A DNA stretch of 64,000 bases from Mesorhizobium prunaredense (GCF_900156895.1 NZ_FTPD01000015.1:1-64000), one strand, 5' to 3'; shown: positions 33,819 through 43,255, counted from the stretch's first letter. Numbers and translations are program-made. Notes: generated from the letters alone by a model not told the origin.

Positions 33819-34460
33819 ATGCTAAGATTTTCAGTGAGGAGCGCACCCCGAGCAGACGCGGTGTCGACAACCCATGTAATCCCGCTTTTGATCGCCTTAG
33901 CTATGGTGGTTGTGACTTCTGACGCGATGGCCGACAGCAGTTCCATCGGTGTATCGCTTACGTCTGATCGCGATCAGCAAAACCTGGGCGAACCGCAGAG
34001 CACCCAATTTGAAGTCAGTGCCTCACACACCTTCGATACCGGAGTCATTTTGGGTGCCTCGGCCCAATATTCCAATGAGGCCTTTAGCGACTCGGCAACC
34101 GCCAACCTCGAAGCCACGGTAGGCTACCGTCTTCGCTTCAACGACTTCCTCTCGGTGATCGGCAGTGTGGGAATTGGCGATCGTTTGCAGGTATCCGGCG
34201 ATGGCGGTGACATTGCCTACTACGTGCTGCGCGCAGCAGCGGACCTGAAGCTCAGTGAGAAAGTAACCTGGAATGCGGTTGCCTTTCGATACCGTGATGC
34301 GTTCGAATCCAGTGACGACTATTTGACGCCGCAACTTGCGACCGGCGTTACCTTCAAGATGGATGATCACAATTCGATATCGAGCAAGGTCCAATACAAT
34401 TGGAAGGATTGGCATCCCGACACCGTCGGCTTCGCTCTCGGATACTCGCGCTCTTTCTAG
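33819..34460 (+). CDS. Putative outer-membrane barrel protein
   Basis: A 213-residue protein with a signal (VIPLLIALAMVVVTSDAMA), then regularly alternating amphipathic strands (IGVSLTSDRDQQNLGEPQST, ATVGYRLRFNDFLSVIGSVG, VTWNAVAFRYRDAFES) and a terminal aromatic (GFALGYSRSF), as outer-membrane barrels have. I do not recognise a named family. It is about 100 bases after the channel-like gene. Confidence 0.6.
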   Translation: MLRFSVRSAPRADAVSTTHVIPLLIALAMVVVTSDAMADSSSIGVSLTSDRDQQNLGEPQSTQFEVSASHTFDTGVILGASAQYSNEAFSDSATANLEATVGYRLRFNDFLSVIGSVGIGDRLQVSGDGGDIAYYVLRAAADLKLSEKVTWNAVAFRYRDAFESSDDYLTPQLATGVTFKMDDHNSISSKVQYNWKDWHPDTVGFALGYSRSF

Positions 34461-34554
34461 AGCGCACACGTGCCAGCTCAAACTGCTTCTGCGTGCCCCC
34501 TCCATCCGCTATCGAAGAGACGTCGATTGCTGACTTCGTGGGCCTGCCGCGCTT

Positions 34555-34588
34555 AATTCTCCGAGTAGAATACAGTTAGTTACGTTCC
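34555..34588 (+). promoter_or_regulatory. Repeated motif, site 5 (LssY_C gene)
   Basis: AATTC, five bases, GTAGA then ATACAGTTAGTTACGTTCC ending at 34588; identical to site 4 in the 19-base core. It is 214 bases before ATG 34803, the longest gap among the strong sites. Confidence 0.72.
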
Positions 34589-34802
34589 GCCACGTCAATT
34601 TATCCGCCAAAGTTCACGGGAGGTGAAGCAAACCTTCGGTGGGAATGCGGCAAAGGATCGCAAAATGACCAACAGGACGGAGCCCCCTACTGGCGGCTTC
34701 CGATCTCGCTGCGGGCGACATAAACACCCCCTCGTCGGGCTTGCGGTTACACACTTTAGCCGTCTGCTATTGAGCTGATCGAAGACCGTTGCGCATCGAA
34801 GG

Positions 34803-35528
34803 ATGGAATTGTTCATGCCGCGTCGAACCAAAACACGGACTGCCACCACGGTCGTATTAGGTCTGGCCATCACCTATTTGCTCCTCGCCTATTTCGTCGT
34901 GCCGGAAATCTGGGTGTTTCGAGATGCCTCACGGATATCGGACTTCGGCAGCATGCTCACGCATACCGAGCAGGATATCCCGGGCGATCCGATCAACGTC
35001 GGGCTCGTCGGAACAAAGGAAGAGGTCATTCGTGCATTCGTGGCAGCCGACTGGGACCCCGCCGACCCCATCACGCTCCGTTCTTCCATCGATATCGGTC
35101 TCAGCGTCGTGCTCCGTCGACCCGATCTGGATGCCCCTGTCAGTGCCTTGCTTTTTGAGGGGCGGAAGCAAGACCTGGCTTTCGAAAAACCGGTCGGAGA
35201 CAGCGCGGACCAGCGCAACCATGTCCGTTTCTGGCTGACCAAGAAATTGGGCAGCGATGGCCGTCCACTTTGGCTGGGTTCGGCCAGTTTCGATCGCGGC
35301 GTCGGACTTAGCCATGACACCGGCCAAATCACCCACCACATTGGCCCCGATGTCGACGCGGAACGCGATCTGGTCATCAGCGACCTGACGGCAGCCGGAC
35401 AGCTTTCCTCCAGTTACGAGATCCCTGGAATCGGCGCCACCAAGGACGGCCGCAACGGCGGTGGGGATCCTTATTATACGGACGGGAAGGCTCTCGTTGG
35501 TATGCTAAAAGGACGTTCCCCTATTTAG
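34803..35528 (+). CDS. LssY C-terminal domain protein
   Basis: A 241-residue membrane-anchored protein (an ATG at 34815 has better spacing to AAGGA). One N-terminal helix (TTVVLGLAITYLLLAYFVVP) precedes an LssY_C domain: DPINVGLVGTKEEVIRAFVA, VVLRRPDLDAPVSALLFEGR, NHVRFWLTKK and DVDAERDLVISDL. LssY_C also occurs as an extension of PAP2-type lipid phosphatases; here it is alone. The periplasmic side is likely. Function unknown. Confidence 0.8.
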   Translation: MELFMPRRTKTRTATTVVLGLAITYLLLAYFVVPEIWVFRDASRISDFGSMLTHTEQDIPGDPINVGLVGTKEEVIRAFVAADWDPADPITLRSSIDIGLSVVLRRPDLDAPVSALLFEGRKQDLAFEKPVGDSADQRNHVRFWLTKKLGSDGRPLWLGSASFDRGVGLSHDTGQITHHIGPDVDAERDLVISDLTAAGQLSSSYEIPGIGATKDGRNGGGDPYYTDGKALVGMLKGRSPI

Positions 35529-35811
35529 CCCCCTGAGCGCCCGCGCTCACGCTGAGCGTTCGTGTCTTATCCGCCGTAAATCGCAGCCGCGATCGCACGA
35601 CGCTGTGGCTGCAGAGGCAGCGCAAATCAGACCTACGACATCGGCGCGGTCGTTGCGCTCTGGGCCGACAAGTTTGGTGCGCTCTGATCCGCGCGGGGCA
35701 AAGGACCGGACAGAAAAGCTTGAATTCTTCGACGGACGGGCGCTGATAGCGAGACAGCGGCCGACGAGCGACCGCCGGAACCGGCTTCCGAGGCGCTTAG
35801 GGGGAGAAATC

Positions 35812-37656
35812 GTGGACACGACGGCGGAAACGGACGTTACTTCGTTGATTTCGGGCTTCGAACAGCTCGCCGAGCGTTTCGTCTCCGGACTGTTCGCGCG
35901 GTTTGCCGCTTTGAGCGACGTCCCCGTCGAAATTGAAAACCTGAGGGCCTCGCTTGCGGCCGGGGGAACATCTCTCCTTGCGCTCCTGTTCGAGATTGTG
36001 CTGGTTGTTGCGCTCGTCGCGGGCGTGTTCATCCTGCTCGCCCGGCGGGTCAAGAAGGCGAGTGCCACAAGCAGTGCATGGCGCAGATTCTTCGCGGGCG
36101 TCGCGGCTACTGTGGTGGCGCTGGTGATCGGTTTCATTGCTGCGCGACTGCTGGCCGGTTCTGGCGTGCCTTTGCAAACCCTTCGCCTTTGGGCGGTGGC
36201 GACCGTGCTCGGCTTCATCATCCTCGCCGCCGTCAGATCACTCTTGATGGCATCGCGGCGAACCGAGTTCGCAGAGCGCTCCGTCCATCTGGCGGCGCTC
36301 GTGCACGACCTCTCGCTTGCTATTGGCTTGGCGATGATCGGCGTTACGCTGTTCGCGACGTTGCGGCTCTGGAGCGTCGGGCCGGCCTTGGGGGATCTGC
36401 TGCGAACAGGCTTGGGAATTCCGATCTACCTTCTGTTTGCATTGGCGGTATGGCGGCACAGACGCACAATGGCTGCCGCCGTCGCCGGCCCGCGCCCCAG
36501 AAGCCGCTGGCGCACCCGTCTCGCCAAAATGTGGCCGGCAATCGTGATCGCGTTCCTGATAATCACCTTTCTCAGCGCTCAGGCCGCGCTGACCCTGGGA
36601 GCATCGCTTCGTGGGTCGGCCGTTCTGCTGACCGCGTTGATGTTTCTTGCCGCGCCGCATCTCGACGCAATGATCGGGAACTGGGCGCAGCGCGGATTGG
36701 AGTCTCCTGACATCTCGATCTTTGCAGCGGCAGGGCGACAGACCGCCCGCTTCACCGTCGTGGCTATCATGATTGCCATGCTGGGAACGCTATGGGCGAC
36801 ACCGCTGGCTGCCGGGTTCGGCATAGATCTGCGAGAGGTCGCCAAGGGCGCATCCGGTTTGGCGCTGATCATCTTGGGGGCGGCGTTTCTGTGGAACGTG
36901 GTCGGCACGGGGACGACTCGCGCCTTGCGCGCGGAGTTGCCCGCCGCAGGTGGTGACGAGGAGGCGCTGGGTGCGCCGCGTTCACGACTGGGCACGCTGG
37001 TGCCGCTGCTCAGCGCGGTCGGCAAATCGAGCATTGTGGCCTTGGCGCTGCTCTCGATCCTGGTGTCGATCGGGGTCAATGTCTGGCCGCTGATCGCCGG
37101 CTTGAGCGTGTTCGGACTGGCCATCGGCTTCGGCTCGCAGACGCTGGTGAAGGACCTGGTCTCCGGGCTGTTTTTCCTGATCGACGATGCATTCCGCTTC
37201 GGCGAATACATCGAAACGTCAGGCGCCAAGGGGACCGTAGAAAAAATCTCGGTCCGGTCGGTTTCCCTGCGCCATCAGCGCGGTGCCTTGGCGACAATTC
37301 CCTATGGCGAGATTGGCAAGATCCAGAATTTCAGCCGCGACTGGATGATCGAGAAACTGACCTTTCGCGTTGCATTCAACACCGATGTCGAGAAAGTCCG
37401 CAAGATTTTCAAGAAGATCGGCCAGGATATTTCGGCCGACCCGGAACTTGCTGGAGATCTGCTCGAGCCGTTCAAGAGCCAGGGAATTGCCGAGGTTGAG
37501 GACGGCACGCTGGTCATCCGGGCCAAATTCAAGGCGAAAGCGGGCAGACACTTCATGATCCGCCGCGCCGCTTTGATCGCCGTGCACCAGGCATTTCAGG
37601 AACACGGCATTAAGGCCGTCCCAAAGCCACTGACATCTAATCCCGGAGCAGCCTGA
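35812..37656 (+). CDS. MscS-family mechanosensitive channel
   Basis: I choose GTG 35812 (GGGGAGA upstream); the frame is open from 35605 but that part looks non-coding. The ~614-residue protein has about ten membrane helices and a C-terminal MscS core: pore helix and TM3 (LIAGLSVFGLAIGFGSQTLV, KDLVSGLFFLIDDAFRFGEY), then the beta domain (GTVEKISVRSVSLRHQRGAL, IPYGEIGKIQNFSRDW) and the cytoplasmic end with RHFMIRRAALIAVHQAFQEH. It protects against osmotic down-shock. Extra N-terminal helices place it with the larger MscM-like members. Confidence 0.87.
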   Translation: MDTTAETDVTSLISGFEQLAERFVSGLFARFAALSDVPVEIENLRASLAAGGTSLLALLFEIVLVVALVAGVFILLARRVKKASATSSAWRRFFAGVAATVVALVIGFIAARLLAGSGVPLQTLRLWAVATVLGFIILAAVRSLLMASRRTEFAERSVHLAALVHDLSLAIGLAMIGVTLFATLRLWSVGPALGDLLRTGLGIPIYLLFALAVWRHRRTMAAAVAGPRPRSRWRTRLAKMWPAIVIAFLIITFLSAQAALTLGASLRGSAVLLTALMFLAAPHLDAMIGNWAQRGLESPDISIFAAAGRQTARFTVVAIMIAMLGTLWATPLAAGFGIDLREVAKGASGLALIILGAAFLWNVVGTGTTRALRAELPAAGGDEEALGAPRSRLGTLVPLLSAVGKSSIVALALLSILVSIGVNVWPLIAGLSVFGLAIGFGSQTLVKDLVSGLFFLIDDAFRFGEYIETSGAKGTVEKISVRSVSLRHQRGALATIPYGEIGKIQNFSRDWMIEKLTFRVAFNTDVEKVRKIFKKIGQDISADPELAGDLLEPFKSQGIAEVEDGTLVIRAKFKAKAGRHFMIRRAALIAVHQAFQEHGIKAVPKPLTSNPGAA

Positions 37657-37802
37657 GCATTCCGGATAGTCACGGCTAAGACGTGCTGATGTATGCTGAT
37701 CACGTCGCGCGTGTCTGGACCTAACTGAGGTAGCCCGTGGATGCTGTATGCGCGGGGGGCGAGGCCAGTCTGCCGACAGTGGGCCTTTGACCTACCAGGA
37801 CC

Positions 37803-38078
37803 GCTGAGGATTTCTGACGCCTGCAGGGCATCGACAGTTTTGGGGAATACGCGATCGTTCTGAGGATAAAGTTGACGACGAAGCCCGGGACCCAATTCGG
37901 CATCAAGCGGCGCGCATACATGATGATCAAGGCGGCATTCGCGGAAAACGGTATCAAGATGGCGGTTCCCACCGTTCACGTCGAGAGTGGCGGGGAGACT
38001 GCGGCCGCTGCTCATCAGGCAACCCAAACCCTGAAAAAGAGCAAGGCCCCCTTGGAGGCGGTGGGGGACACGCCATAG
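37803..38078 (+). pseudogene. Second MscS gene, 3' fragment
   Basis: Downstream of the intact channel another MscS tail is readable: EDF, a TGA stop, RLQGIDSFGEYAIVLRIK, then LTTKPGTQFGIKRRAYMMIK and AAFAENGIKMAVPTVHV to the stop at 38078. It aligns with the last 80 residues of a different MscS subtype (IDSFG..LRIKLTTKPG), so it is not a duplicate of the neighbour. The rest of that gene is absent. The other parts of 37657-38258 show nothing. Confidence 0.65.
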
Positions 38079-38258
38079 AGCTGCGCGGTCCTGTCCACGT
38101 CACCCGAACTCGGGGTACCGGACATCATGCCGTCGTTGCGGGCGTTCTGACGAACATAGTCGCATGGCAAGACATTAGGCGGCGTGTTCGTATGCGTGCC
38201 AAACCGCCATTTGTCGATGCGTCCAGGACTGAACGGTCCGCAGTGCCAGTATTAGCCC

Positions 38259-38282
38259 GTAGGTTACAGTTATTTACGTTCC
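38259..38282 (+). promoter_or_regulatory. Repeated motif, site 6
   Basis: GTAGG then TTACAGTTATTTACGTTCC, ending at 38282, 138 bases before ATG 38421. It differs from the strong class at two core positions and shares one of them (ATTTAC) with site 7. Confidence 0.68.
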
Positions 38283-38420
38283 CTAACGTGAGCCGATCGG
38301 CCAAGGTCACTCATAGCGCGCCATATCGCCTCGCCCCGCAAGAGGACAGCAGCCTCTGGAGCAATCGAATAGGGCGCCCATAGCCGGAAACAATTTAGCC
38401 TGCACACAAGGGGAATATCA

Positions 38421-38948
38421 ATGCGAACATTCATGACACTCATCGCGGCAACGTCAGTAGCACTTTCGTCTGCGATGGCAGCCTACGCACAAGATCAAAA
38501 TCCCCTTCCCAAGGCCAGCGATGTGCTTGTCCGATACGGGGACGACGTCGAGGGCTGGACCGTCTATGCAAATCAAACCCGCGGAGATTGTTTGATCGTG
38601 CACTCAGATGGCCCAAATTCAGTGCAAATGGGCGTTACCGCAAATCACGAGGTCGGGTATCTTGGCGTGTTCACGAAGGAGGATATCGGCCTTCAGAACG
38701 GGAACAAGTCGGAAATCTTCGTCTCCATCGGCGGCCGTCTCTACGAGGGTGTGGCCACCAGCACGAGCGGCGAACTCAAGGGCGGATATTCTGGCGGCTA
38801 CATTTTGACAGACGACCCGAATTTCAAGCGCGACGTAGCGAAGCAATACGAAATGATCGTGTTTCCGGAAACCGAGGGGACCTTTGTCGTCGATCTGAAG
38901 GGGACTTTCAAGGCAATGGCAATGGGCCGCAAGTGCCTCACGCAGTGA
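38421..38948 (+). CDS. Exported protein of unknown function
   Basis: A 175-residue protein with a signal (LIAATSVALSSAMAAYAQ). The mature part has VEGWTVYANQTRGDCLIVHS, EIFVSIGGRLYEGVATSTSG and ETEGTFVVDLKGTFKAMAMG, a beta-rich pattern with two Cys (CLIV, KCLTQ) that could pair. It reminds me of exported invasion-associated-like rhizobial proteins, but I cannot name a family. It is a single gene behind repeat site 6; 38949-39376 beyond it shows no gene. Confidence 0.65.
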   Translation: MRTFMTLIAATSVALSSAMAAYAQDQNPLPKASDVLVRYGDDVEGWTVYANQTRGDCLIVHSDGPNSVQMGVTANHEVGYLGVFTKEDIGLQNGNKSEIFVSIGGRLYEGVATSTSGELKGGYSGGYILTDDPNFKRDVAKQYEMIVFPETEGTFVVDLKGTFKAMAMGRKCLTQ

Positions 38949-39376
38949 CCCGCTCTGACCACTCATTTGCCTTTCATGGTCCGGAACGGGAGGTTGGCGT
39001 TTGAAACAGAATTGGCAATTCTGTTCCACCCGACCCCTAATCGGGCACCGGGCGCGGTGTATTTCTTGGGTGGCGCGGAGCACCATGGTCCGCGGTCGCG
39101 GCAAGCGTCCTACTTGACTTAGTCGCGGACTTTTTCAGCGATATCGACCCGATCCAGGCGTTCGCCGCTCCGCGTTGAATGTCGCGCGTGAGGCCGGTTT
39201 GCGTTGGTGAGGTCTGGATGGCGGCAATCTCAAAGCTGGTACGGCTCGCTGGGGATGGCCCGTTCATCAATGGTACCCGCGTCCTGGCCGACATGGGGCG
39301 CGCGTACAGGCTTCGCTATGCCGAAGAAAATGACCACGCCCAGGGATCAAGAGTGCTCCTGGGCGGGCTATACCAT

Positions 39377-39400
39377 GTAGGCTACCGTTATTTACGTTCC
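39377..39400 (+). promoter_or_regulatory. Repeated motif, site 7 (DUF1254 C)
   Basis: GTAGG then CTACCGTTATTTACGTTCC, ending at 39400, only 56 bases before ATG 39457, about the same gap as site 1. Confidence 0.65.
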
Positions 39401-39456
39401 CTGCAGCGCACAGGTGCCGCAACGTAAGGCTGCATCCATAAGGAGGAGGAACGGCC

Positions 39457-41073
39457 ATGAAATTCTCAAGACGCACTCGACTGTTGATATTTCTTGCGGC
39501 ATCCAGTTTTCTCGCCGGCACGTTTGGGGCCACTGCCCAAACGGCCATCCCGCCGAGTTTGGTCACCCCCGACAAGGTTGAAACACCCCTTGGCGCGCTC
39601 GACTTCAAGGACGGCGTACCCAGCGAAGCGACTGCGCAAAAACTCTACGACAACCTCGACTTCACCTACGCCTATCGAGCCTTCATGGACAATCTGCGTG
39701 GCGTCAGCATCCAGGGCTTCCGCAAGGGTCTGGAAAGCGTTGGCGTCAAGGACAACGAGGTCATCGTTTTCGAAGAATTGATGGATGCCAAGTCGCTCTT
39801 CCTGACCGCGAATGCCGACACGATCTACGTGATGGGCACCCTCGATCTCAGCAAGGGACCAGTGGTGCTGGAGACGCCGCCCAAGTTTCTCGGCGCCGTG
39901 CAGGATGCTTGGTTCCGCTGGGTCATCGACCTCGGCGGGCCTGGGCCTGACCGCGGGGAAGGCGGCAAATATCTGATCGTCGGGCCGGATTACACTGGGC
40001 CACTGCCGCAAGGCGGTTTCTTTGTCGCGCACGCCCGCACCAATTCAATCGTGTGGTTCGGCCGGTCGTTCCTGGAAAATAACGATCCCAAGCCGGCGGT
40101 CGAAGTAATCAAGAAGTTCACCAAGGTCTATCCTTACGAAGTCGGCGGTGTCGGCACTCCCGTCGCCGACTTCCTGGCCGGCAAGACCAAGCTCGGCAAG
40201 ATCGCCCCGCCCCCGCCGACCGTGTTCCACAACGGAAGCGGCAAGGTGATGAACACCCTTCCGCCGAATGATTGGAGCTTCTACGAAATGCTCAACGAGG
40301 TCGTGCAGTACGAGCCGGCCACCTCGCTCGACCCGGAGCTGATGGGCCCGATCGCGGCGATCGGCATCGTCAAGGGCAAGCCGTTTGCACCCGACGAGCG
40401 CACGAAAAAGATCATGACCGACGCGCTGGCGCTGGCGAACGCTACCTCGCGCACCCTCTTCATGAGTTCGCGCGATCCGAGCTGGTTCTATTATCCGGAC
40501 TCGTCCTGGATGAATTACTTGTTCCAGACCGGTTACGAGTTCGAGACGCCGATCCCTGAAATAACGCCCGAGGGTGTCAAGCCCTATCCAGCCACCGGCT
40601 ACAGGACGATGGACGCGCGCACCAATTTCTTCTACGGCATCACTGGCATCACGCCCGGCATGGCTATGCGCCTGACCGGCATCGGGTCGCAGTATCTGTT
40701 TGCCTTCGCGGATGCCGAAAAGAACCACTTCGACGGCGCCAAGACCTACAAGGTGACGTTGCCGAAGGACATTCCGGAAGCGAATTTCTGGTCGTTCACG
40801 CTCTACGACAACATGACCCGCTCGATGCTCGACACGCCGCAAGGCTACCCGCGCGCCGGCAGCCAGAGCTTCCCCTCGCCTGCAGCCGAGGCAGCGGCGG
40901 ACGGCTCCACGACCATCTACTTCGGCCCGACCCAGCCCGACGGCGTCGCGCGCGGCAACTGGATCCAGACCGACCCGAAGAAAGGCTGGTTTACGCTCCT
41001 GCGCCTCTACAGCCCGCTTGAGCCGTTCTTCAGCAAGGAATGGCGACCGAGCGAGATCGAACTGGTGCAGTGA
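39457..41073 (+). CDS. Exported DUF1254/DUF1214 protein C
   Basis: A 538-residue protein with a signal (LLIFLAASSFLAGTFGATAQ) and AGGAGGA before its ATG. DUF1254 domain: FEELMDAKSLFLTANADTIY, GTLDLSKGPVVLETPPKFLG. DUF1214 domain: FWSFTLYDNMTRSMLDTPQG, YFGPTQPDGVARGNWIQTDP. It is a paralogue of protein B (29059), with a ~30-residue Pro-rich insertion (GKTKLGKIAPPPPTVFHNGS). Function unknown. A truncated hydrolase gene follows. Confidence 0.85.
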   Translation: MKFSRRTRLLIFLAASSFLAGTFGATAQTAIPPSLVTPDKVETPLGALDFKDGVPSEATAQKLYDNLDFTYAYRAFMDNLRGVSIQGFRKGLESVGVKDNEVIVFEELMDAKSLFLTANADTIYVMGTLDLSKGPVVLETPPKFLGAVQDAWFRWVIDLGGPGPDRGEGGKYLIVGPDYTGPLPQGGFFVAHARTNSIVWFGRSFLENNDPKPAVEVIKKFTKVYPYEVGGVGTPVADFLAGKTKLGKIAPPPPTVFHNGSGKVMNTLPPNDWSFYEMLNEVVQYEPATSLDPELMGPIAAIGIVKGKPFAPDERTKKIMTDALALANATSRTLFMSSRDPSWFYYPDSSWMNYLFQTGYEFETPIPEITPEGVKPYPATGYRTMDARTNFFYGITGITPGMAMRLTGIGSQYLFAFADAEKNHFDGAKTYKVTLPKDIPEANFWSFTLYDNMTRSMLDTPQGYPRAGSQSFPSPAAEAAADGSTTIYFGPTQPDGVARGNWIQTDPKKGWFTLLRLYSPLEPFFSKEWRPSEIELVQ

Positions 41074-41129
41074 CGGCCGCTGGCTGTTGAAAGATCGTGT
41101 CCCCTAACCCTGCACGGGAGTGTACGCAC

Positions 41130-41702
41130 ATGAACCCGACCAAACGCTTGGCTATGTTCGCACTGTTGTTCGGTTGGCTGGCGCTGCCGGTATCCGTAAC
41201 GGTTGCCGGTGCGCAGACTGTCGAAACGGGCATCGTCGAGCTGAAGGACTCCAAGATCGAGTACTTCAGCCGGGGAGAAGGCGAGCCGATCGTTCTCCTA
41301 CCCGGCGGAACCCTCAAGGTGGGCTACCTGGATGGCCTGGCCGATGCCCTTGCCAAGGCCGGCCACCGGGTGGTCGGCATCAACTTCCGGGGCTCGGGCA
41401 ACAGCATCGGCCCAAGCGAGGCCGTCACGCTCCAGACGATGGCGGACGATGTCGCCGGAGTGATCAAGGCCCTCAACCTTGGTCCGGTAAACGTGGCTGG
41501 AAACGACTTCGGCAATCGCGTTGCGCGTATGTTCGCCGCGTCTCATCCTGAGCTGACGCGCAGTGTCATTTTGTTGGCCGCAGGCGGCAAGGTGCAGCCG
41601 GCGCTGGCGCCAACGGTCCGCGCAAGGCCTACCGAAGCTCGGAAGTGTCCAGTATGGGCGCTTAGCGGAAGTTTCGGGGGCCGATCTGAAAGCGTCGTTT
41701 AG
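41130..41702 (+). pseudogene. Exported alpha/beta-hydrolase, truncated
   Basis: From ATG 41130: signal peptide, then the first half of an alpha/beta-hydrolase (GEGEPIVLLPGGTLKVGYLD, GINFRGSGNSIGPSEAVTLQ, VNVAGNDFGNRVARMFAASH). After SVILLAAGGKVQPALAPTVR the sequence stops resembling the family and ends 30 residues later, without cap domain or catalytic His. The elbow is G-N-D-F-G, with Asp where Ser is usual. 41703-41824 holds no other gene. Confidence 0.6.
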
Positions 41703-41824
41703 TTAGCCGCAATGTCACCCGGATGAACGCGCCCGCCAGTAATCTTATGAGCGCTGAGGGAAAAGGTCCGGTCACGGAAAAATGGCAGGCAACGCTGCCC
41801 GCCATCTCCGACTTCCGGCTGCGT

Positions 41825-42100
41825 TTACTGGTGGCCAACCATCGTGCAGAAGGCGCCATGGTTCTGGTCATCAGCGGCTATGCCGCCGCATTCCTGCTTT
41901 ATCGTGGCGCGATCCTCGTCTTTCAACCCCGTCCAAGAGGCCTTGAAGTCGGCTTCCGATTTTAAGGTCTTCATGTCGGCAGCGGTGTAGAAGGGCGCCA
42001 TTTTCGTCGGCTCGTCGAGGGCGCCGCCGTGGTCGGCAAGTGCGGCGCCGGTCAACATCGAAAGCGCCATCGCGCCCGTGCAAAGCATCTTGAGGTTCAT
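41825..42100 (-). CDS. Small exported protein
   Basis: A 91-residue protein. ATG 42100 is preferred to 42106 because AGGAG then lies eight bases upstream. Signal peptide (MLCTGAMALSMLTGAALA), then a short mature part with YTAADMKTLKSEADFKASWT and two Cys (QECGG, FCTMV) that may pair. Similar short proteins occur in rhizobia without known function. Repeat site 8 is 85 bases upstream. Confidence 0.65.
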   Translation of the reverse strand: MNLKMLCTGAMALSMLTGAALADHGGALDEPTKMAPFYTAADMKTLKSEADFKASWTGLKDEDRATIKQECGGIAADDQNHGAFCTMVGHQ

Positions 42101-42185
42101 GATCATTTCTCCTGGTTGCTTTTAACTTCGTCCAAGCAGCGATCCATGCAGGAACGCGTCACCTTGGCCGATTGCTTTGCTTTAG

Positions 42186-42219
42186 GGAACGTAACTAACT
42201 GTATCCTACAGGTGGAATT
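42186..42219 (-). promoter_or_regulatory. Repeated motif, site 8
   Basis: The minus strand reads AATTC (42215-42219), five bases, then GTAGG and ATACAGTTAGTTACGTTCC, ending at 42186. The core is identical to sites 1, 4 and 5. It faces the small exported protein at 41825-42100. Confidence 0.75.
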
Positions 42220-42371
42220 GCAGGCGGGACAAAGACAGTCAGCCTTGATGGCAGTCAGTTCGATGTCCGTGAGATCTTCGAGGCCTCAATCTGCAAGGCG
42301 TGTACGATCTTGTTGGGACTACGATCCGGTCAAGCACCGATCCATGCAGGAGCGCGCCGCCAGGGGCGGGT

Positions 42372-42668
42372 TTACTTAGCTTCGGTCACTTGAGCTGCTT
42401 GATCTGGAATCAGAACCACCCGGTAGGTCACGCCCTCGCACTTGAGCAGGTAGACAGTGTGATTGGGGGCGGACTCCGCTTCGATACGCTCAGCCGAGCT
42501 TGGATTGTCGCAAGGAAAGCCCTGGCTTCGCACCTGGTCGCCAACGATCCCTACGTCAGCGCTCTGGTCTTGGGCTGTGGCGGTCGCAATAGAACCTCCG
42601 AGACCAACCGATAAGAGAACGCGTGTGGCGAGGGATCGAATCCACAACGATCTTGGACGGCTATTCAT
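42372..42668 (-). CDS. Small exported protein
   Basis: From ATG 42668 (AAGGAGAGC upstream) a 98-residue protein with signal (SLATRVLLSVGLGGSIATAT) and a short mature domain: VGIVGDQVRSQGFPCDNPSS, YLLKCEGVTYRVVLIPD. Two Cys could pair. Not recognised. It overlaps the end of the truncated gene upstream (42661-42668), so both are likely on the transcript started near site 9. Confidence 0.6.
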   Translation of the reverse strand: MNSRPRSLWIRSLATRVLLSVGLGGSIATATAQDQSADVGIVGDQVRSQGFPCDNPSSAERIEAESAPNHTVYLLKCEGVTYRVVLIPDQAAQVTEAK

Positions 42669-42852
42669 TGCGCTCTCCTTGGCACGCGGCACGCAGTTTC
42701 CGAAGCGCCGCTGCTCCCTGCCCCCAAACTGTTTCAAAAGGCGGCGAAAGCCTAAACTGGCGCACTGCAGCCGAGACGGCTCTTCGTCTATCAGGCGGTT
42801 CGTCTTCCATCCTCATGGCGCAATTCGTGTTTTCCCGGGACCGCAGTAGCAT
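42661..42852 (-). pseudogene. Truncated copy of the small gene at 46861
   Basis: MRMEDEPPDRRRAVSAAVRQ repeats the N-terminus of the protein at 46861-47172 (MRMDDEPADKKRAVSAAVRR), then diverges and ends. The upstream DNA, including repeat site 9, is also duplicated (about 42790-42940 with 47115-47275). It is a promoter-plus-5'-end duplication. Confidence 0.6.
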
Positions 42853-42872
42853 AATCGTATGGAGGCGGTAGC

Positions 42873-42895
42873 GGAATGTAAGTTACGTGGGTGAC
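42873..42895 (-). promoter_or_regulatory. Repeated motif, site 9
   Basis: The minus strand reads GTCACCCACGTAACTTACAT then TCC: the variant class shared with sites 3 and 10. It lies 20 bases upstream of the truncated gene. The stretch 42896-43255 holds no gene I can support. Confidence 0.6.
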
Positions 42896-43255
42896 GGGGT
42901 ATTTGCTGAACATCCCGCAGCGAGCGCGGTCGGCATGAACGCCCATAAAAGGCGCACAAGGCAGGGTACACGGCGTTCGGCAAGGCAATCCACGAAATGG
43001 ACGGCAGTAACCGCGACCACGACAGAGCCAGCCGGACTGAGGAAAGGGCGCTGCTGGCTGTATGCGCTATCCTGCGGTCAGGGAAGGTGATCGCCGGGCC
43101 AAGGCCCGATATCTTCTGAAGATCGGAGGCGCGCGGTGAGCACGATCTGGCAGAGCATATGCAGGCTCTTCTCCGTTCGACGATGTGGAAAGGATAGAAG
43201 TCGATGTATCGTTGGTGCGTTCCGATGCATACGCGTTTGCCCGAGATGATGCAGA

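Noticed and set aside
35605-35811. Longer N-terminus for the MscS gene
   Set aside because: The extra 69 residues have Arg/Ser-rich non-coding composition, and a GTG with a good ribosome site follows at 35812.
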